A DNA stretch of 52,303 bases from Acidobacteriota bacterium (GCA_013285705.1 JABDHA010000022.1:1-52303), one strand, 5' to 3'; counted from the stretch's first letter, positions 16,000 through 25,118 are shown. Made by a program: numbers and translations. The notes: generated by a model from the letters alone, not told the origin.

Positions 16000-17283
16000 T
16001 TAGAAGAACGTCTCCACCACGTCAATCACCTCATACTCAGCATTCAACACCGGCAGTACACGCCACTTATCGAACGTCAGGCAGGGGTGCGAGATGTCGA
16101 AGCCAATCATATCGCCAATGCGAAGATCATCATGCGCAGCAATCTTCAGGTAGGCATGCTGGTCCATCATCTTCGTTATTGTCCAGTGACGAGGTACACT
16201 CTGCGGGCCCACACTTTTAGGCCTGTAATGTAAGGCGGCCACGGGATAACCAGCATCGAATGCAGCATCGCGCTTGCCCATTCCGATGATCGCCTTCTCC
16301 GGTTCTGGCATCGACTGCACATACGCCCACACCTGAAGTGCAGGCAGAAGGTCGGAATGCATCCTCCGCGCAATTGGATTGTGTTCAAGGATCCTCGTCT
16401 GCGCTTCGCGATACGCCCCAATGTCATGCGTTAGGTAACAGCCTGGGCGGAGAATAATTTCCACCGTATCCTTGAATCTCGCCGAAGAGAAAACGTCAGC
16501 CACAACGTCATACCAGGCTGATCCAGCACCTGAAAGCAGGATCGGAGATCGTTGAAAACGCTTCTCTTCGTCAAGCTTTTTTGTTACTGAAACGGCCCAT
16601 CCCAAAAAGGCGCGAATCTCTGCTTCATCACTGAGTACGCCTTCATAAAGCTCAACGCCACTGAGCACAAGGGAGCCATTCCAGCGAGACAACGCACTTA
16701 TCACAGATCGGACTTGCTCCTGATCACGCGCCCCTGTGCGCCCTCCGATCACACCGAGTTCGAGAAGCACATTCAGCCGCTGGCCGCGCTCAGAAAAAAA
16801 TGCGCCGAGTTGATCAACCTGTACCGCCGAATCAACAAGGCAAAAATATTCAAAGTTCGAATCCTGCAGCAAACGCGCAATGATGGCCATATTCTCTTTA
16901 CCAACCAGTTGGTTTGCCATCAAAACGCGGCGCACACCATGCTCGTAGGCAACAAGGGTCTGATGTGCTGTCGCCAGAGTGATTCCCCATGCGCCGTTCT
17001 CCAGCTGCATCCGGAATAGTTTAGGAGCCATTGTTGTTTTGCCATGCGGTGCAATCTTTACTCCATAGGCGGTGATAAATTGCTGCATCCAATTGAGATT
17101 ATGCAATAGCTTTTCTTGATACAAGACCGCCGATGGTAGGCTGAGGTCTTCACGCAGGAGATTCCAACCAGACGAAACGATATCTTCCTGTTCGAGAGGC
17201 TTTTCCAAATGGCCTAGACCTTTGTTCAGATGTGCGATGGTTTCAAGCGCAGGATATTTGTCTTTCAATAATTGAGATCTCAT
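16000..17283 (-). CDS. D-serine deaminase-like PLP enzyme (amino acid deaminase, fold type III)
   Basis: The ATG at 17283 with TCAGGAG just upstream gives 427 residues; the frame continues further but without a start signal. The alanine-racemase-like barrel has the PLP-binding lysine in VKIAPHGKTTMAPKLF (Lys82). The C-terminal domain carries SHPC (His399 and Cys401), the zinc pair of the D-serine dehydratase/D-threonine aldolase group. The expected reaction is zinc- and PLP-dependent deamination of a D-amino acid through an enamine to a 2-keto acid and ammonia. It is divergent from an N-acyl-D-amino-acid deacylase, RidA and a GntP permease, which together suggest use of D-amino acids. Specificity (D-Ser, D-Thr or other) cannot be told. 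Confidence 0.85.
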   Translation of the reverse strand: MRSQLLKDKYPALETIAHLNKGLGHLEKPLEQEDIVSSGWNLLREDLSLPSAVLYQEKLLHNLNWMQQFITAYGVKIAPHGKTTMAPKLFRMQLENGAWGITLATAHQTLVAYEHGVRRVLMANQLVGKENMAIIARLLQDSNFEYFCLVDSAVQVDQLGAFFSERGQRLNVLLELGVIGGRTGARDQEQVRSVISALSRWNGSLVLSGVELYEGVLSDEAEIRAFLGWAVSVTKKLDEEKRFQRSPILLSGAGSAWYDVVADVFSSARFKDTVEIILRPGCYLTHDIGAYREAQTRILEHNPIARRMHSDLLPALQVWAYVQSMPEPEKAIIGMGKRDAAFDAGYPVAALHYRPKSVGPQSVPRHWTITKMMDQHAYLKIAAHDDLRIGDMIGFDISHPCLTFDKWRVLPVLNAEYEVIDVVETFF

Positions 17284-17355
17284 AATCTCCTGAGAGAATA
17301 AGAACGCAAGCAGAGTCGAGAATACGTGACTGATATATTCTAAGGGAACCAAGCG

Positions 17356-18810
17356 ATGCGCAGTTGCGATACCCTCATTCGAAACGCGAATGTTGTAGAC
17401 GGCAGTGGCGCTGCCCCCGCGTCCATGGACGTCGCCATCAACGGTGATCAAATCTGCGAGCTCGGTCCGTCTCTGTCTTATGCTGCCTCAGCAATCATTG
17501 ACGCGCAGGGTTTAGCACTTGCACCCGGGTTTATCGATGTTCACACGCATGATGACACCGCAGTGATCCACGATCCGGTCATGCTGCCGAAGCTTTCGCA
17601 AGGAGTAACAACGGTCATTGTCGGCAATTGCGGCATCAGCGCAGCTCCCGTACAGCTGCGTGGTGAGCCGCCTGATCCCATGAATCTGCTGGGCAACGCA
17701 GATGCATTCCGCTATCCCACATTCGCCGCGTACGTCGCAGCCATCCAGGAAGTAATCCCTGCAGTGAATGTTGGCGCTCTGGTTGGACACACTGCGTTGC
17801 GCAACAACCATATGGATCGACTCGATCGCACCGCTACAGAGGGCGAAATGATTGCGATGCGTCGGCAGCTCAAAGAAGCTCTTGATGGCGGCGCTCTGGG
17901 CCTGAGCACCGGGCTAGCCTATCTCTCCGCTAACGCCGCCTCCACTGAAGAAGTGTTGGCACTCGCAGAACTGTTGGCTTCGGCAGGAGCGGTATACACC
18001 ACACATATGCGCAGCGAGACGGAAGCGATCCTCGATGCCATGCAAGAGGCCTTCGAAGTCGGTCGCTTAAGCCGTGTACCCGTCATCATCTCTCACCTGA
18101 AGTGCGCAGGCATCGCCAACTGGGGACGCAGTAGCGAAGTACTTCAGTTTTTAGATACGGCACGCGCGTCACAGCCTGCTGGCTGCGATTGCTATCCTTA
18201 TGCTGCAGGTTCAAGCACCCTCGATCTGCGGCAGGTCGATGAGCGAGTCAAGATCACAATCACCTGGAGCACATCGCATCCGGAAGTTGCAGGGCAAACT
18301 CTGGAGCAGATCGCTGCCGTCTGGAACCTGACACAATTAGAAGCGGCGAAACGCCTCCAACCTGCCGGAGCCATCTACCACAGCATTTCCGAAGAGGACA
18401 TGCGACGAATACTCCAGCATCCAGCAACTATGATTGGCTCTGATGGTCTGCCTAATGATCCACGGCCGCATCCGCGCTTATGGGGAACCTTCCCGCGAGT
18501 TCTCGGTCGCTACAGCCGCGAAGAAAAAATGTTGTCACTTCCGGAAGCGGTTCACAAAATGACCGGCATGCCGGCCCAACGCTTTGGACTCGCCAAGCGG
18601 GGCCTGATACGCCAGGGCTACTATGCAGACTTGGTGCTTTTCGATCCCGACCAAATCATCGACACGGCTACATTTTCTGATCCTGTAAGCCCATCAAAAG
18701 GAATAGCCCGCATCTGGGTGAATGGCGTTCTCTCCTACACCGATCAGGGTGCTACGGGAAAAAGAAATGGGCGCTTTCTATCTCGCGGTAAGACAACATG
18801 GATTCAGTAA
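17356..18810 (+). CDS. N-acyl-D-amino-acid deacylase (D-aminoacylase)
   Basis: This 484-residue amidohydrolase-superfamily enzyme removes the acyl group from N-acyl-D-amino acids. The zinc-binding site begins with DVHTHDD (His63, His65). The characteristic GNCG motif follows (Cys92), the cysteine zinc ligand of D-aminoacylases. Further family blocks are TTHMRSE and VIISHLKCAG, each with a histidine ligand, and a catalytic-Asp region at MIGSDGLPNDPRPHPRLWG. The protein is probably cytoplasmic, as there is no signal peptide. The start has AAGGGA about 9 bases upstream. RidA begins 22 bases after its stop, so the two are co-transcribed. N-carbamoyl or dipeptide substrates are alternatives within the superfamily. 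Confidence 0.9.
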   Translation: MRSCDTLIRNANVVDGSGAAPASMDVAINGDQICELGPSLSYAASAIIDAQGLALAPGFIDVHTHDDTAVIHDPVMLPKLSQGVTTVIVGNCGISAAPVQLRGEPPDPMNLLGNADAFRYPTFAAYVAAIQEVIPAVNVGALVGHTALRNNHMDRLDRTATEGEMIAMRRQLKEALDGGALGLSTGLAYLSANAASTEEVLALAELLASAGAVYTTHMRSETEAILDAMQEAFEVGRLSRVPVIISHLKCAGIANWGRSSEVLQFLDTARASQPAGCDCYPYAAGSSTLDLRQVDERVKITITWSTSHPEVAGQTLEQIAAVWNLTQLEAAKRLQPAGAIYHSISEEDMRRILQHPATMIGSDGLPNDPRPHPRLWGTFPRVLGRYSREEKMLSLPEAVHKMTGMPAQRFGLAKRGLIRQGYYADLVLFDPDQIIDTATFSDPVSPSKGIARIWVNGVLSYTDQGATGKRNGRFLSRGKTTWIQ

Positions 18811-18832
18811 TCTAAAAATGTAAGGAGCACTA

Positions 18833-19225
18833 ATGAGCATCAAGCGGTATGGCATTGAAGGTGGCAAAGGTACAGGTGGCCAACACCTGCCGTTTGCGCG
18901 CGCCGTGGAAGCCGACGGCTGGCTGTATGTCTCAGGCCAGGTTCCGATGGTCAATGGCGAAGTAGTAGGCGGCAATATCGTTACGCAGTCCGAACAAGCG
19001 ATTCAGAATCTCCTGTCGATCCTTAAGGAAGCCGGCTATGGTCCGGAACACGTGGTCCGTTGCGGTGTTTGGCTCGATGATTCTCGCGACTTCTCGTCCT
19101 TCAATACAGTGTTCAAAAAGCATTTCGGCGAACATCCGCCAGCCCGGGCGTGCGTAGTTTCTAGCATGGTCGTTGACTGTAAAGTCGAAATCGAATGTGT
19201 GGCATACAAAGCGCCGTCCGCCTGA
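18833..19225 (+). CDS. RidA-family enamine/imine deaminase
   Basis: This 130-residue protein hydrolyses reactive enamines and imines released by PLP-dependent deaminases, preventing damage to other PLP enzymes. The conserved arginine that holds the substrate carboxylate is present at position 105 (PPARACVV), and the fold blocks LYVSGQVP and VRCGVWLDD are intact. AAGGAG precedes the ATG. The position directly after a D-aminoacylase and next to a D-serine-deaminase-like enzyme fits this role, because that deaminase class makes 2-aminoacrylate-type products. Confidence 0.93.
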   Translation: MSIKRYGIEGGKGTGGQHLPFARAVEADGWLYVSGQVPMVNGEVVGGNIVTQSEQAIQNLLSILKEAGYGPEHVVRCGVWLDDSRDFSSFNTVFKKHFGEHPPARACVVSSMVVDCKVEIECVAYKAPSA

Positions 19226-19284
19226 TCGATATTTCGAAAATCCCGGTACATTCTCTTTAACTGGAGCGTTGTTACTATGCGCCT

Positions 19285-20634
19285 ATGATTGATCATCACA
19301 GCATTTTTCTGCTTATTTCGGCTCTTATTGCTGTTATCAGCCTCATTGTTCTTATTGCCGTTTTTAAGCTGAATCCCTTCATTACTCTGTTTGTTACCTC
19401 GCTCGCACTGGCCGTGGTCACAGGCATGCCGCTCCAGGCCATCGTCCACTCCTTTGAAGCAGGCGTGGGCGGCACGCTCGGACACATAGCGATTGTTGTA
19501 GCGTTGGGAACGATGCTCGGCAAAATGATGGCGGAATCAGGTGGCGCCGCTCAGATTGCCCATACTCTCATCCGCCTCTTCGGTGAAAAGAATATTCACT
19601 GGGCTATGGTCGTCATCGGACTCATCATCGGCCTGCCCGCCTTCTTTGAAGTTGGCTTCGTGCTTCTGATTCCCATTGCATTTACAGTGGCTCGAAGGAC
19701 AAAGACATCGCTCGTCATGGTGGGGCTGCCTATGGTGGCGGGCCTTTCCGTGACTCACGGCTTGGTCCCACCTCATCCGGCAGCTCTCATGGCGGTAAAC
19801 ATATTCAAGGCCGATGTGGGGCGTACCATTTTTTATGCCTTGCTTGTCGGCATTCCTGCCGCAGTCATCGCCGGCCCACTCTATGCAAAGCTCATTGCTC
19901 CGCATATAGAACTCCCCGCAGAAAACCCGATGGCTGCAGAGTTCGTTGACCACGGTGCCGATCAGAACCTCCCGGGATTCAGCCTCACCCTCTTCACGAT
20001 TTTGTTCCCGGTAATTCTTATGCTTGTGGGCAGCGCATCAGACGCGTTTTCTCCACCGAAGAGCCTAATTAACAATTGGCTGCACCTGATCGGCAATGAC
20101 AGCATGGCCTTGTTGATCGGCGTCCTCTTCAGCTTCATCACGCTCGGCAGAATGCGTGGTTTCACAGCTGATACCATCCTTCGCTTCAGCAACGAGTGCT
20201 TGGCACCAACTGCAACGATCACTCTGCTGGTGGGTGCAGGCGGAGGTTTCGGACGCATTCTGCAGGATAGCGGCGTTGCGAACGCGATCATCGCAGCCGC
20301 AATGCAGAGCCATGTTCCCCTGCTCTTTCTCGCGTGGCTTTTGGCCGCGATCATGCGCCTCGCCACAGGTTCAGCAACCGTAGCCATGACTTCCGCCGCG
20401 GGTATTGTGGCCCCTATCGCGCTGCACAGTGCTGTCCGTCCTGAACTGCTAGCCATTGCCACAGGCGCCGGCTCCTTGATCTTCTCTCATGTCAACGATG
20501 GCGGGTTCTGGCTGGTCAAAGAGTACTTCAACATGAACGTACTGCAGACGATCAAAACTTGGTCGGTTTGCGAGACAATCATTTCCGTCTTAGGGCTATT
20601 ATTCTGTGTAGCCCTGTCACTAGTGCTTCGCTGA
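19285..20634 (+). CDS. GntP-family permease (gluconate or D-serine/D-amino-acid type)
   Basis: This 449-residue inner-membrane protein has about 12-14 hydrophobic helices and matches the GntP family throughout (VALGTMLGKMMAESGGAAQIAH, GLPMVAGLSVTHGLVPPHPA, LVGAGGGFGRILQDSGV, MRLATGSATVAM, FSHVNDGGFWLVKEY). The family contains gluconate:H+ symporters and the D-serine transporter DsdX. With a deacylase, RidA and a D-serine-deaminase-like gene beside it, a D-amino-acid substrate is favoured. The sugar-acid genes that follow mean a gluconate-like substrate is also possible. It starts 59 bases after ridA. Confidence 0.92.
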   Translation: MIDHHSIFLLISALIAVISLIVLIAVFKLNPFITLFVTSLALAVVTGMPLQAIVHSFEAGVGGTLGHIAIVVALGTMLGKMMAESGGAAQIAHTLIRLFGEKNIHWAMVVIGLIIGLPAFFEVGFVLLIPIAFTVARRTKTSLVMVGLPMVAGLSVTHGLVPPHPAALMAVNIFKADVGRTIFYALLVGIPAAVIAGPLYAKLIAPHIELPAENPMAAEFVDHGADQNLPGFSLTLFTILFPVILMLVGSASDAFSPPKSLINNWLHLIGNDSMALLIGVLFSFITLGRMRGFTADTILRFSNECLAPTATITLLVGAGGGFGRILQDSGVANAIIAAAMQSHVPLLFLAWLLAAIMRLATGSATVAMTSAAGIVAPIALHSAVRPELLAIATGAGSLIFSHVNDGGFWLVKEYFNMNVLQTIKTWSVCETIISVLGLLFCVALSLVLR

Positions 20635-20794
20635 ACCGCTGCTTCTCCGGAGTGCAGACCTCGATCTATCCAACAAGCCTACTCAGGTGGCAAACTGGAG
20701 AGCGGCACCTGTTTCAGACGCGCATGTGTTTCTGATGGTCCTCCTAATGGAAAGAATCCCGCTTATAGATCCGGCCCCGGGAAGTGAACGTAAC

Positions 20795-21673
20795 ATGCAC
20801 TGCATTGCCGCTACGAAGGATGTCTGCGGCGAAGGTGCGGTTTGGCACCCTGAAGAATCTGCCATTTACTGGACCGACATAAACCGGCGTCTGCTTCATC
20901 GATATCAACTCAGCAACTCAGACGTTGCTACCTGGCAATTCGATCAGCCCGTAACGGCAGTGGTCCTGACTGAAGATCCCGAACAGTTGCTCATCGTTCT
21001 GGGCGGCAGTGTCATTTTTTGGAACACAAAAAGCTATCGCAGCAGTGCCCCAATATTTCAACTTTCCTCATGGCCGGTGACACGCTGCAACGACGCGCGG
21101 GTGGGGCCTGACGGCGCACTCTGGTTTGGCACAATGCAAAACAACGTTCGTAGCGACGGCAGCGAAATAGCCATCACACAGAACCTGGGTGAACTCCTCT
21201 GTCTGGATGTAAGTGGTAGAACTCAGGTTTGGCAAACCGGAATTGGGATTGCGAACACCGTGGTCTGGTCCACTTCTGGCGACCGCCTGTTCTTCGGTGA
21301 CACACTACGCAACTGTATTTATGTCTCCGCCTTCGATATATCCCTGAGCTCAATCAGCCAGCCCGTAACATTCACCCAAGGCTTCTCTCGCGGATTGCCT
21401 GATGGATCTGCGATGGACTCGCAGGGTTATCTCTGGAACTGCCGATATGGCGGCGGATGCATCGTGCGTTTCGCTCCCGATGGCTCGGTTGCAGAGGTTA
21501 TTGAGACCCCTGTGAAGAATCCGACTACCTGTGCCTTCGGCGGTCTTGATCTCAAGACCCTCTATATCACCTCTGCAATTGCCCCCGATACGCAAGAGGG
21601 CGAAATCGGGGGCGCGCTCTTCGAGATGCAGGTGGATGTCGCTGGTCTTCCGTCAAACCGGTTTCGTCTATAA
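20795..21673 (+). CDS. SMP-30/gluconolactonase-family protein
   Basis: This is a six-bladed beta-propeller lactonase, 292 residues from the ATG at 20795. The frame is open back to a GTG at 20687, but the family normally starts 8-12 residues before the CGEGAVWHPEE block. That block carries the first metal-ligand Glu, and RCNDARVGPDGALWFGTM supplies the conserved Asn region. Family members open sugar lactones to aldonic acids in the cytoplasm. The gene follows the GntP permease on the same strand and meets the SDR gene tail-to-tail with a 6-base overlap. With the SDR and UxuA it suggests an aldose -> lactone -> aldonate -> 2-keto-3-deoxy-acid sequence. Substrate not known. Confidence 0.87.
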   Translation: MHCIAATKDVCGEGAVWHPEESAIYWTDINRRLLHRYQLSNSDVATWQFDQPVTAVVLTEDPEQLLIVLGGSVIFWNTKSYRSSAPIFQLSSWPVTRCNDARVGPDGALWFGTMQNNVRSDGSEIAITQNLGELLCLDVSGRTQVWQTGIGIANTVVWSTSGDRLFFGDTLRNCIYVSAFDISLSSISQPVTFTQGFSRGLPDGSAMDSQGYLWNCRYGGGCIVRFAPDGSVAEVIETPVKNPTTCAFGGLDLKTLYITSAIAPDTQEGEIGGALFEMQVDVAGLPSNRFRL

Positions 21674-22432
21674 CCGCACGGGCAGTTGTGCCAGCAATCC
21701 TCCGTCGACACGATAGGAAGACCCGGTCAGGAATGAAGCCTCATCGCTTAACAAGAAAGCGATGACCCGTGCTACCTCCTCCGGCTGCGCCAGTCGCTGC
21801 ATCGGATGATAGCTACCCCATTCCTGCAACAGCTCTTCCAGTGGCGCGTTACCGCGGAGTGAGTCGGCTGAGGTACGCACCATCGGCGTATCAACAGTAC
21901 CTGGCATCACCGAGTTCACGCGCACATTGTCTTTTGCGTGATCCACAGCCATGGCGCGTGTGAGAGCTTCCAGCGTGCCTTTGCTCGCGGCATAGGCCGC
22001 GACGCCATTCTGGCAGGCAACGGCCTGTACGGACGACACCAATACGATCGAACCTCCTTGTTTCATCAGCGAAATCGATGCTCTCGCCGCAAGAAAGGCG
22101 CCGCGAGCGTTCACTGCCTGCACGAGATCGTACTCTTCAACCGGCGTCGTAACGACGGTCCCGTAGCGTTGAATTCCCACGCTATAGACCAACCAGTGCA
22201 CGCCGTCTCGACCTGCGGCTTTCAGGACCGCCGCGTCGACCTGTGACTGCTCTCGAACATCACAGCAAACCCATGATGCGCCCGCGATGTCATCGCTGGG
22301 GGGAGGGTTCAGGTCCGCGATGGTGATTCTTGCACCGCGCCTGCAGAGAAGCTGAGCTGTAGCAAAGCCAATCCCGGATGATCCTCCAAAGACGATTGCG
22401 TTCTTTCCGTTATAAGGTCCCATGTTGACCAA
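21668..22432 (-). CDS. SDR-family oxidoreductase
   Basis: This is a 254-residue classical short-chain dehydrogenase. The nucleotide-binding motif is GGSSGIG (16-22), with Asp40 at the end of strand 2 (TIAD), which favours NAD over NADP. The catalytic set is Ser133/134, Tyr147 and Lys151 (AAYAASK). The C-terminal RVDGG motif is present. The start overlaps the end of uxuA by 23 bases, so the two are translationally coupled. That coupling and the neighbouring lactonase point to a sugar or sugar-acid substrate. It could act as an aldose 1-dehydrogenase feeding the lactonase, or as a fructuronate/mannonate oxidoreductase replacing UxuB. The sequence alone does not decide. Confidence 0.88.
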   Translation of the reverse strand: MVNMGPYNGKNAIVFGGSSGIGFATAQLLCRRGARITIADLNPPPSDDIAGASWVCCDVREQSQVDAAVLKAAGRDGVHWLVYSVGIQRYGTVVTTPVEEYDLVQAVNARGAFLAARASISLMKQGGSIVLVSSVQAVACQNGVAAYAASKGTLEALTRAMAVDHAKDNVRVNSVMPGTVDTPMVRTSADSLRGNAPLEELLQEWGSYHPMQRLAQPEEVARVIAFLLSDEASFLTGSSYRVDGGLLAQLPVRL

Positions 22433-23636
22433 CTTCCGTCATCAAACGTTCCGCCATGCGCATGGCGCCACGAAGCTCTGCGAGTCCGCGGAGCCGCCCC
22501 ACCGCTGGATAGGCCGGCGCTGCCGCTCGCTCCCGGTCATTCAAAAGCTCTTGACCGTGGTCGGCGCGAAAAGGGATCCTGGCATCTTCTCCTGCTGCGA
22601 TGCGCCTGCGTTCCTCTTTCACCATCTCTGCGACGATTCCGATGAGGTCCGCATCGCCGTCAAGATGGGCCGCTTCGAAAAAGCTCTCCATCGGCTGGCT
22701 GGTTGCGTTTCTGACCATATTTTCCCGTTGCGTGGATCTTAGGTGAAAGAATCCAATCCGCGGAGCAAAGCGGCGCAACATCGCAAGCAGATTGTTGTCA
22801 TGCCTGACGCCCAGCGCGCCTGTGCAGAAGGTAATCCCGTTCGCATCCACTTTCGACTGCGTCATAAGCCACTCCAGGTCGTCCGCCGTACTTACGATTC
22901 GCGGCAGGCCAAGCAGCGGCCGCGGCGGATCGTCTGGATGGATGCACAACTTGACGCCAAGCTCCGCGGCCACTGGGCATACAGATCGCAAAAACTCACC
23001 GGCATTTTCGCGCAAGCCAGTTTCCTGCACGTCCGCATATTGCGCCAGCAGATCGCGCACTTGCTGCAACGTGTAGCTGCCATTACCGCCCGGCAGCCCC
23101 TGCAGAATTGTCTCCTGCAATTCCTCCCGTTCTCTTGCCGTGAGCGCGTGAAGATATGCATCGGCGGTACGACTCAGCTCTTCGCCCCATTCATCTTCCG
23201 CACCTTTGCGTTTCAGTATCCAGAGATCGAACGCCGCAAACGCTGTCGCATCGAAGCGTGTCGTGAAGCCGCCGTCAGGTGCTGGCGCATGAAGATGTGT
23301 TCGCATCCAGCTGAAGAGAGGCATCCAGTTGTAAGCCACAGTGCGGATGCCACATTTTGACAGGTTTCGTAACGACTTCTTGAAATTCTCCGTATCACGC
23401 TGCCATCCGGGCGCGCGCATCTTGATCGTCTCGATCACGTCGAGGCTTTCGACGACGCTCCAGCGCAATCCCGCTGCTTCGATCTCCGCCTGTCGCCGCT
23501 TGATCAGCTCGACAGGCCATACCTCCCCTGCTGGAACTTCGTACAAAGCCGTGACGATTCCTTCCGCGCCGGCCTCTCGCGCGTCTCGCAGTGTCACTCG
23601 ATCATTCGGCCCAAACCAGCGCCAAGTCTGCTCCAT
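22410..23636 (-). CDS. uxuA: Mannonate dehydratase
   Basis: UxuA dehydrates D-mannonate to 2-keto-3-deoxy-D-gluconate. The 408-residue protein starts MEQTWRWFGPNDRVTLRDAR, the signature N-terminus of UxuA, so the ATG at 23636 is preferred over the upstream one at 23651. Other family blocks are GLRWSVVESLDVIE, TVAYNWMPLFSWMRT, GVKLCIHPDDPPRP and ITFCTGALGVRHDN, with metal-binding Cys and His residues. It is the first gene of a minus-strand pair with the SDR and is divergent from the hybrid regulator, which probably controls it. No uxuB, kdgK or kdgA gene is in the window. Confidence 0.93.
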   Translation of the reverse strand: MEQTWRWFGPNDRVTLRDAREAGAEGIVTALYEVPAGEVWPVELIKRRQAEIEAAGLRWSVVESLDVIETIKMRAPGWQRDTENFKKSLRNLSKCGIRTVAYNWMPLFSWMRTHLHAPAPDGGFTTRFDATAFAAFDLWILKRKGAEDEWGEELSRTADAYLHALTAREREELQETILQGLPGGNGSYTLQQVRDLLAQYADVQETGLRENAGEFLRSVCPVAAELGVKLCIHPDDPPRPLLGLPRIVSTADDLEWLMTQSKVDANGITFCTGALGVRHDNNLLAMLRRFAPRIGFFHLRSTQRENMVRNATSQPMESFFEAAHLDGDADLIGIVAEMVKEERRRIAAGEDARIPFRADHGQELLNDRERAAAPAYPAVGRLRGLAELRGAMRMAERLMTEVGQHGTL

Positions 23637-23808
23637 AGTTCTACCCCACACTTGTACTCAGACGGCAGCAAATACGATTCGAGCAGTCGCGACCGTCGCC
23701 GAGCACCTTGCTTTGCTGCTTCTGCAGGGTACTCCTGAATCGTTTTGCTTTTCTGTCAGAAACAACGTGATCATCCTAGTCGGGGCAAACCCGGTTGAGA
23801 GCAGGGAA

Positions 23809-23836
23809 TTGACGTATGTAGGAATCGTTTTATGAT
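23809..23836 (+). promoter_or_regulatory. Candidate promoter of the IclR/PBP hybrid regulator, with overlapping direct repeat
   Basis: TTGACG and TATGAT are spaced by 16 bases, close to the sigma-70 consensus, and lie about 110 bases upstream of the regulator's ATG within the ~310-base gap shared with uxuA. A 10-base direct repeat, GAATCGTTTT, occurs at 23737-23746 and 23822-23831; the second copy abuts the -10 box. It is a candidate operator. Confidence 0.45.
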
Positions 23837-23945
23837 GTGAAATACAGCCGGCATCCGTTGATGCAACAGAGCGGGCAAATGAGTGGCTCGGAGCCCAATA
23901 GCAACACCGTGTTCAAGTGCCCAGGCAATTTGATAGAGATCTTAC

Positions 23946-25118
23946 ATGACGAAACATGATGCCCCCGCGACAACCACGAAATATCCGCTGCGGAAACGCT
24001 CATACACCATACAGTCAGTTGTACGCGCTGTTCACATCCTCAACACCTTTACCTCCACGTCGGAGATTCTCGATCTCCGTGTCATTGCCGTCCGGGCCGG
24101 TCTGCACAAAGCCACCGCCTTTCGACTGCTGGAAACACTGGTGGAGACACGGATGCTCGAGCGTGCCGGCAAGCAGGGTTATCGTTCTTCGATACAAATG
24201 TCGCGCTCCCGGCGTTTTCGCATCGGCTACGCGTCACAGAGCAATCTTCTGCCCTTTACCGCTACTGTCACGGACGGCCTGGTCGTAGCGGCTAGTGACG
24301 CCAATGTCGATCTACTTATCGCGAATAACGGATTCAGCCCGAAGGTCGCCTTGCAGAATGCCGACAAGTTCATCGCAGAGAAAGTCGATCTTGTCGTCGA
24401 TTCGCAAATCAACGTCGCCGTAGCAGCACAGATTGCAGCCAAATTCTCGGACGCACGCATCCCATTCATCGCTCTCGATATTCCTCATCCTGGCGCGGTG
24501 TACTTCGGGGCCGATAACTACAAAGCCGGGCGCATGGCAGGACGGCATCTGGCAAAGTGGACGGATCGCCATTGGAAAGCGAGTGCCGAACAACTCATCC
24601 TTCTCGGCGTCGACGCTGCAGGCCCGCTCCTCAATGCACGCCTCACAGGTATCGTCGATGGCATCGGTGAACTACTTCCGAATGGCCGTACCATTCCCAC
24701 ACACCATTACGACACCAAAGGTGGCCAGTTTGAGGCTACGCTGGACATCGTGCGGAAACACCTGCGTCGCAAGCGGCCGGAACGTGCCCTCGTGGGCGCG
24801 GTAAACGACTCCACTGCGCTTGCCGCATTGCATGCCTTTCGCGAAGCCGGCCTGGAGCGCTCCTGTGCGGTCGCGGGTCAGGATGGCAGCGTTGCCGCGC
24901 GCGAAGAGATGCGCCGGTCCTCCTCTCGCCTTGTTTGCTCCGTCGCGTATTTTCCTGAGACGTATGGCACACGGATTATCCAGTTGGCTCTCGATATCCT
25001 CCGTCACAAGCCTGTCGCGCCAGCCGTTTTTGTTCAACACGAACTCATCACACCTGAGAACGTGAATAAAATCTATCCAAACGACACCTGGATGAAAAGA
25101 GTTCCAGATCGCGTCTGA
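23946..25118 (+). CDS. Hybrid regulator: IclR-type HTH joined to a sugar-binding (PBP/LacI-type) domain
   Basis: This is a 390-residue protein. Residues ~19-75 have the IclR winged-helix pattern (YTIQSVVRAVHILNTF, then LRVIAVRAGLHKATAFRLLETL). Residues ~92-375 are a periplasmic-binding-protein-like domain of the ribose/LacI-sensor type (LLPFTATVTDGLVVAASDAN, KVDLVVDSQIN, FIALDIPHPGAVYFGADNY, ALVGAVNDSTALAAL, CAVAGQDGS). It has neither the IclR effector domain nor the LacI HTH. There is no signal peptide, so it is a cytoplasmic DNA-binding sensor, presumably for a sugar or sugar acid. It is divergent from uxuA and precedes the TonB receptor, so these are the obvious targets. Confidence 0.85.
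   Translation: MTKHDAPATTTKYPLRKRSYTIQSVVRAVHILNTFTSTSEILDLRVIAVRAGLHKATAFRLLETLVETRMLERAGKQGYRSSIQMSRSRRFRIGYASQSNLLPFTATVTDGLVVAASDANVDLLIANNGFSPKVALQNADKFIAEKVDLVVDSQINVAVAAQIAAKFSDARIPFIALDIPHPGAVYFGADNYKAGRMAGRHLAKWTDRHWKASAEQLILLGVDAAGPLLNARLTGIVDGIGELLPNGRTIPTHHYDTKGGQFEATLDIVRKHLRRKRPERALVGAVNDSTALAALHAFREAGLERSCAVAGQDGSVAAREEMRRSSSRLVCSVAYFPETYGTRIIQLALDILRHKPVAPAVFVQHELITPENVNKIYPNDTWMKRVPDRV

Noticed and set aside
17284-17451. Upstream extension of the deaminase frame
   Set aside because: It overlaps the start of the divergent deacylase. The ATG at 17283 has a proper ribosome-binding site and the family-like N-terminus.
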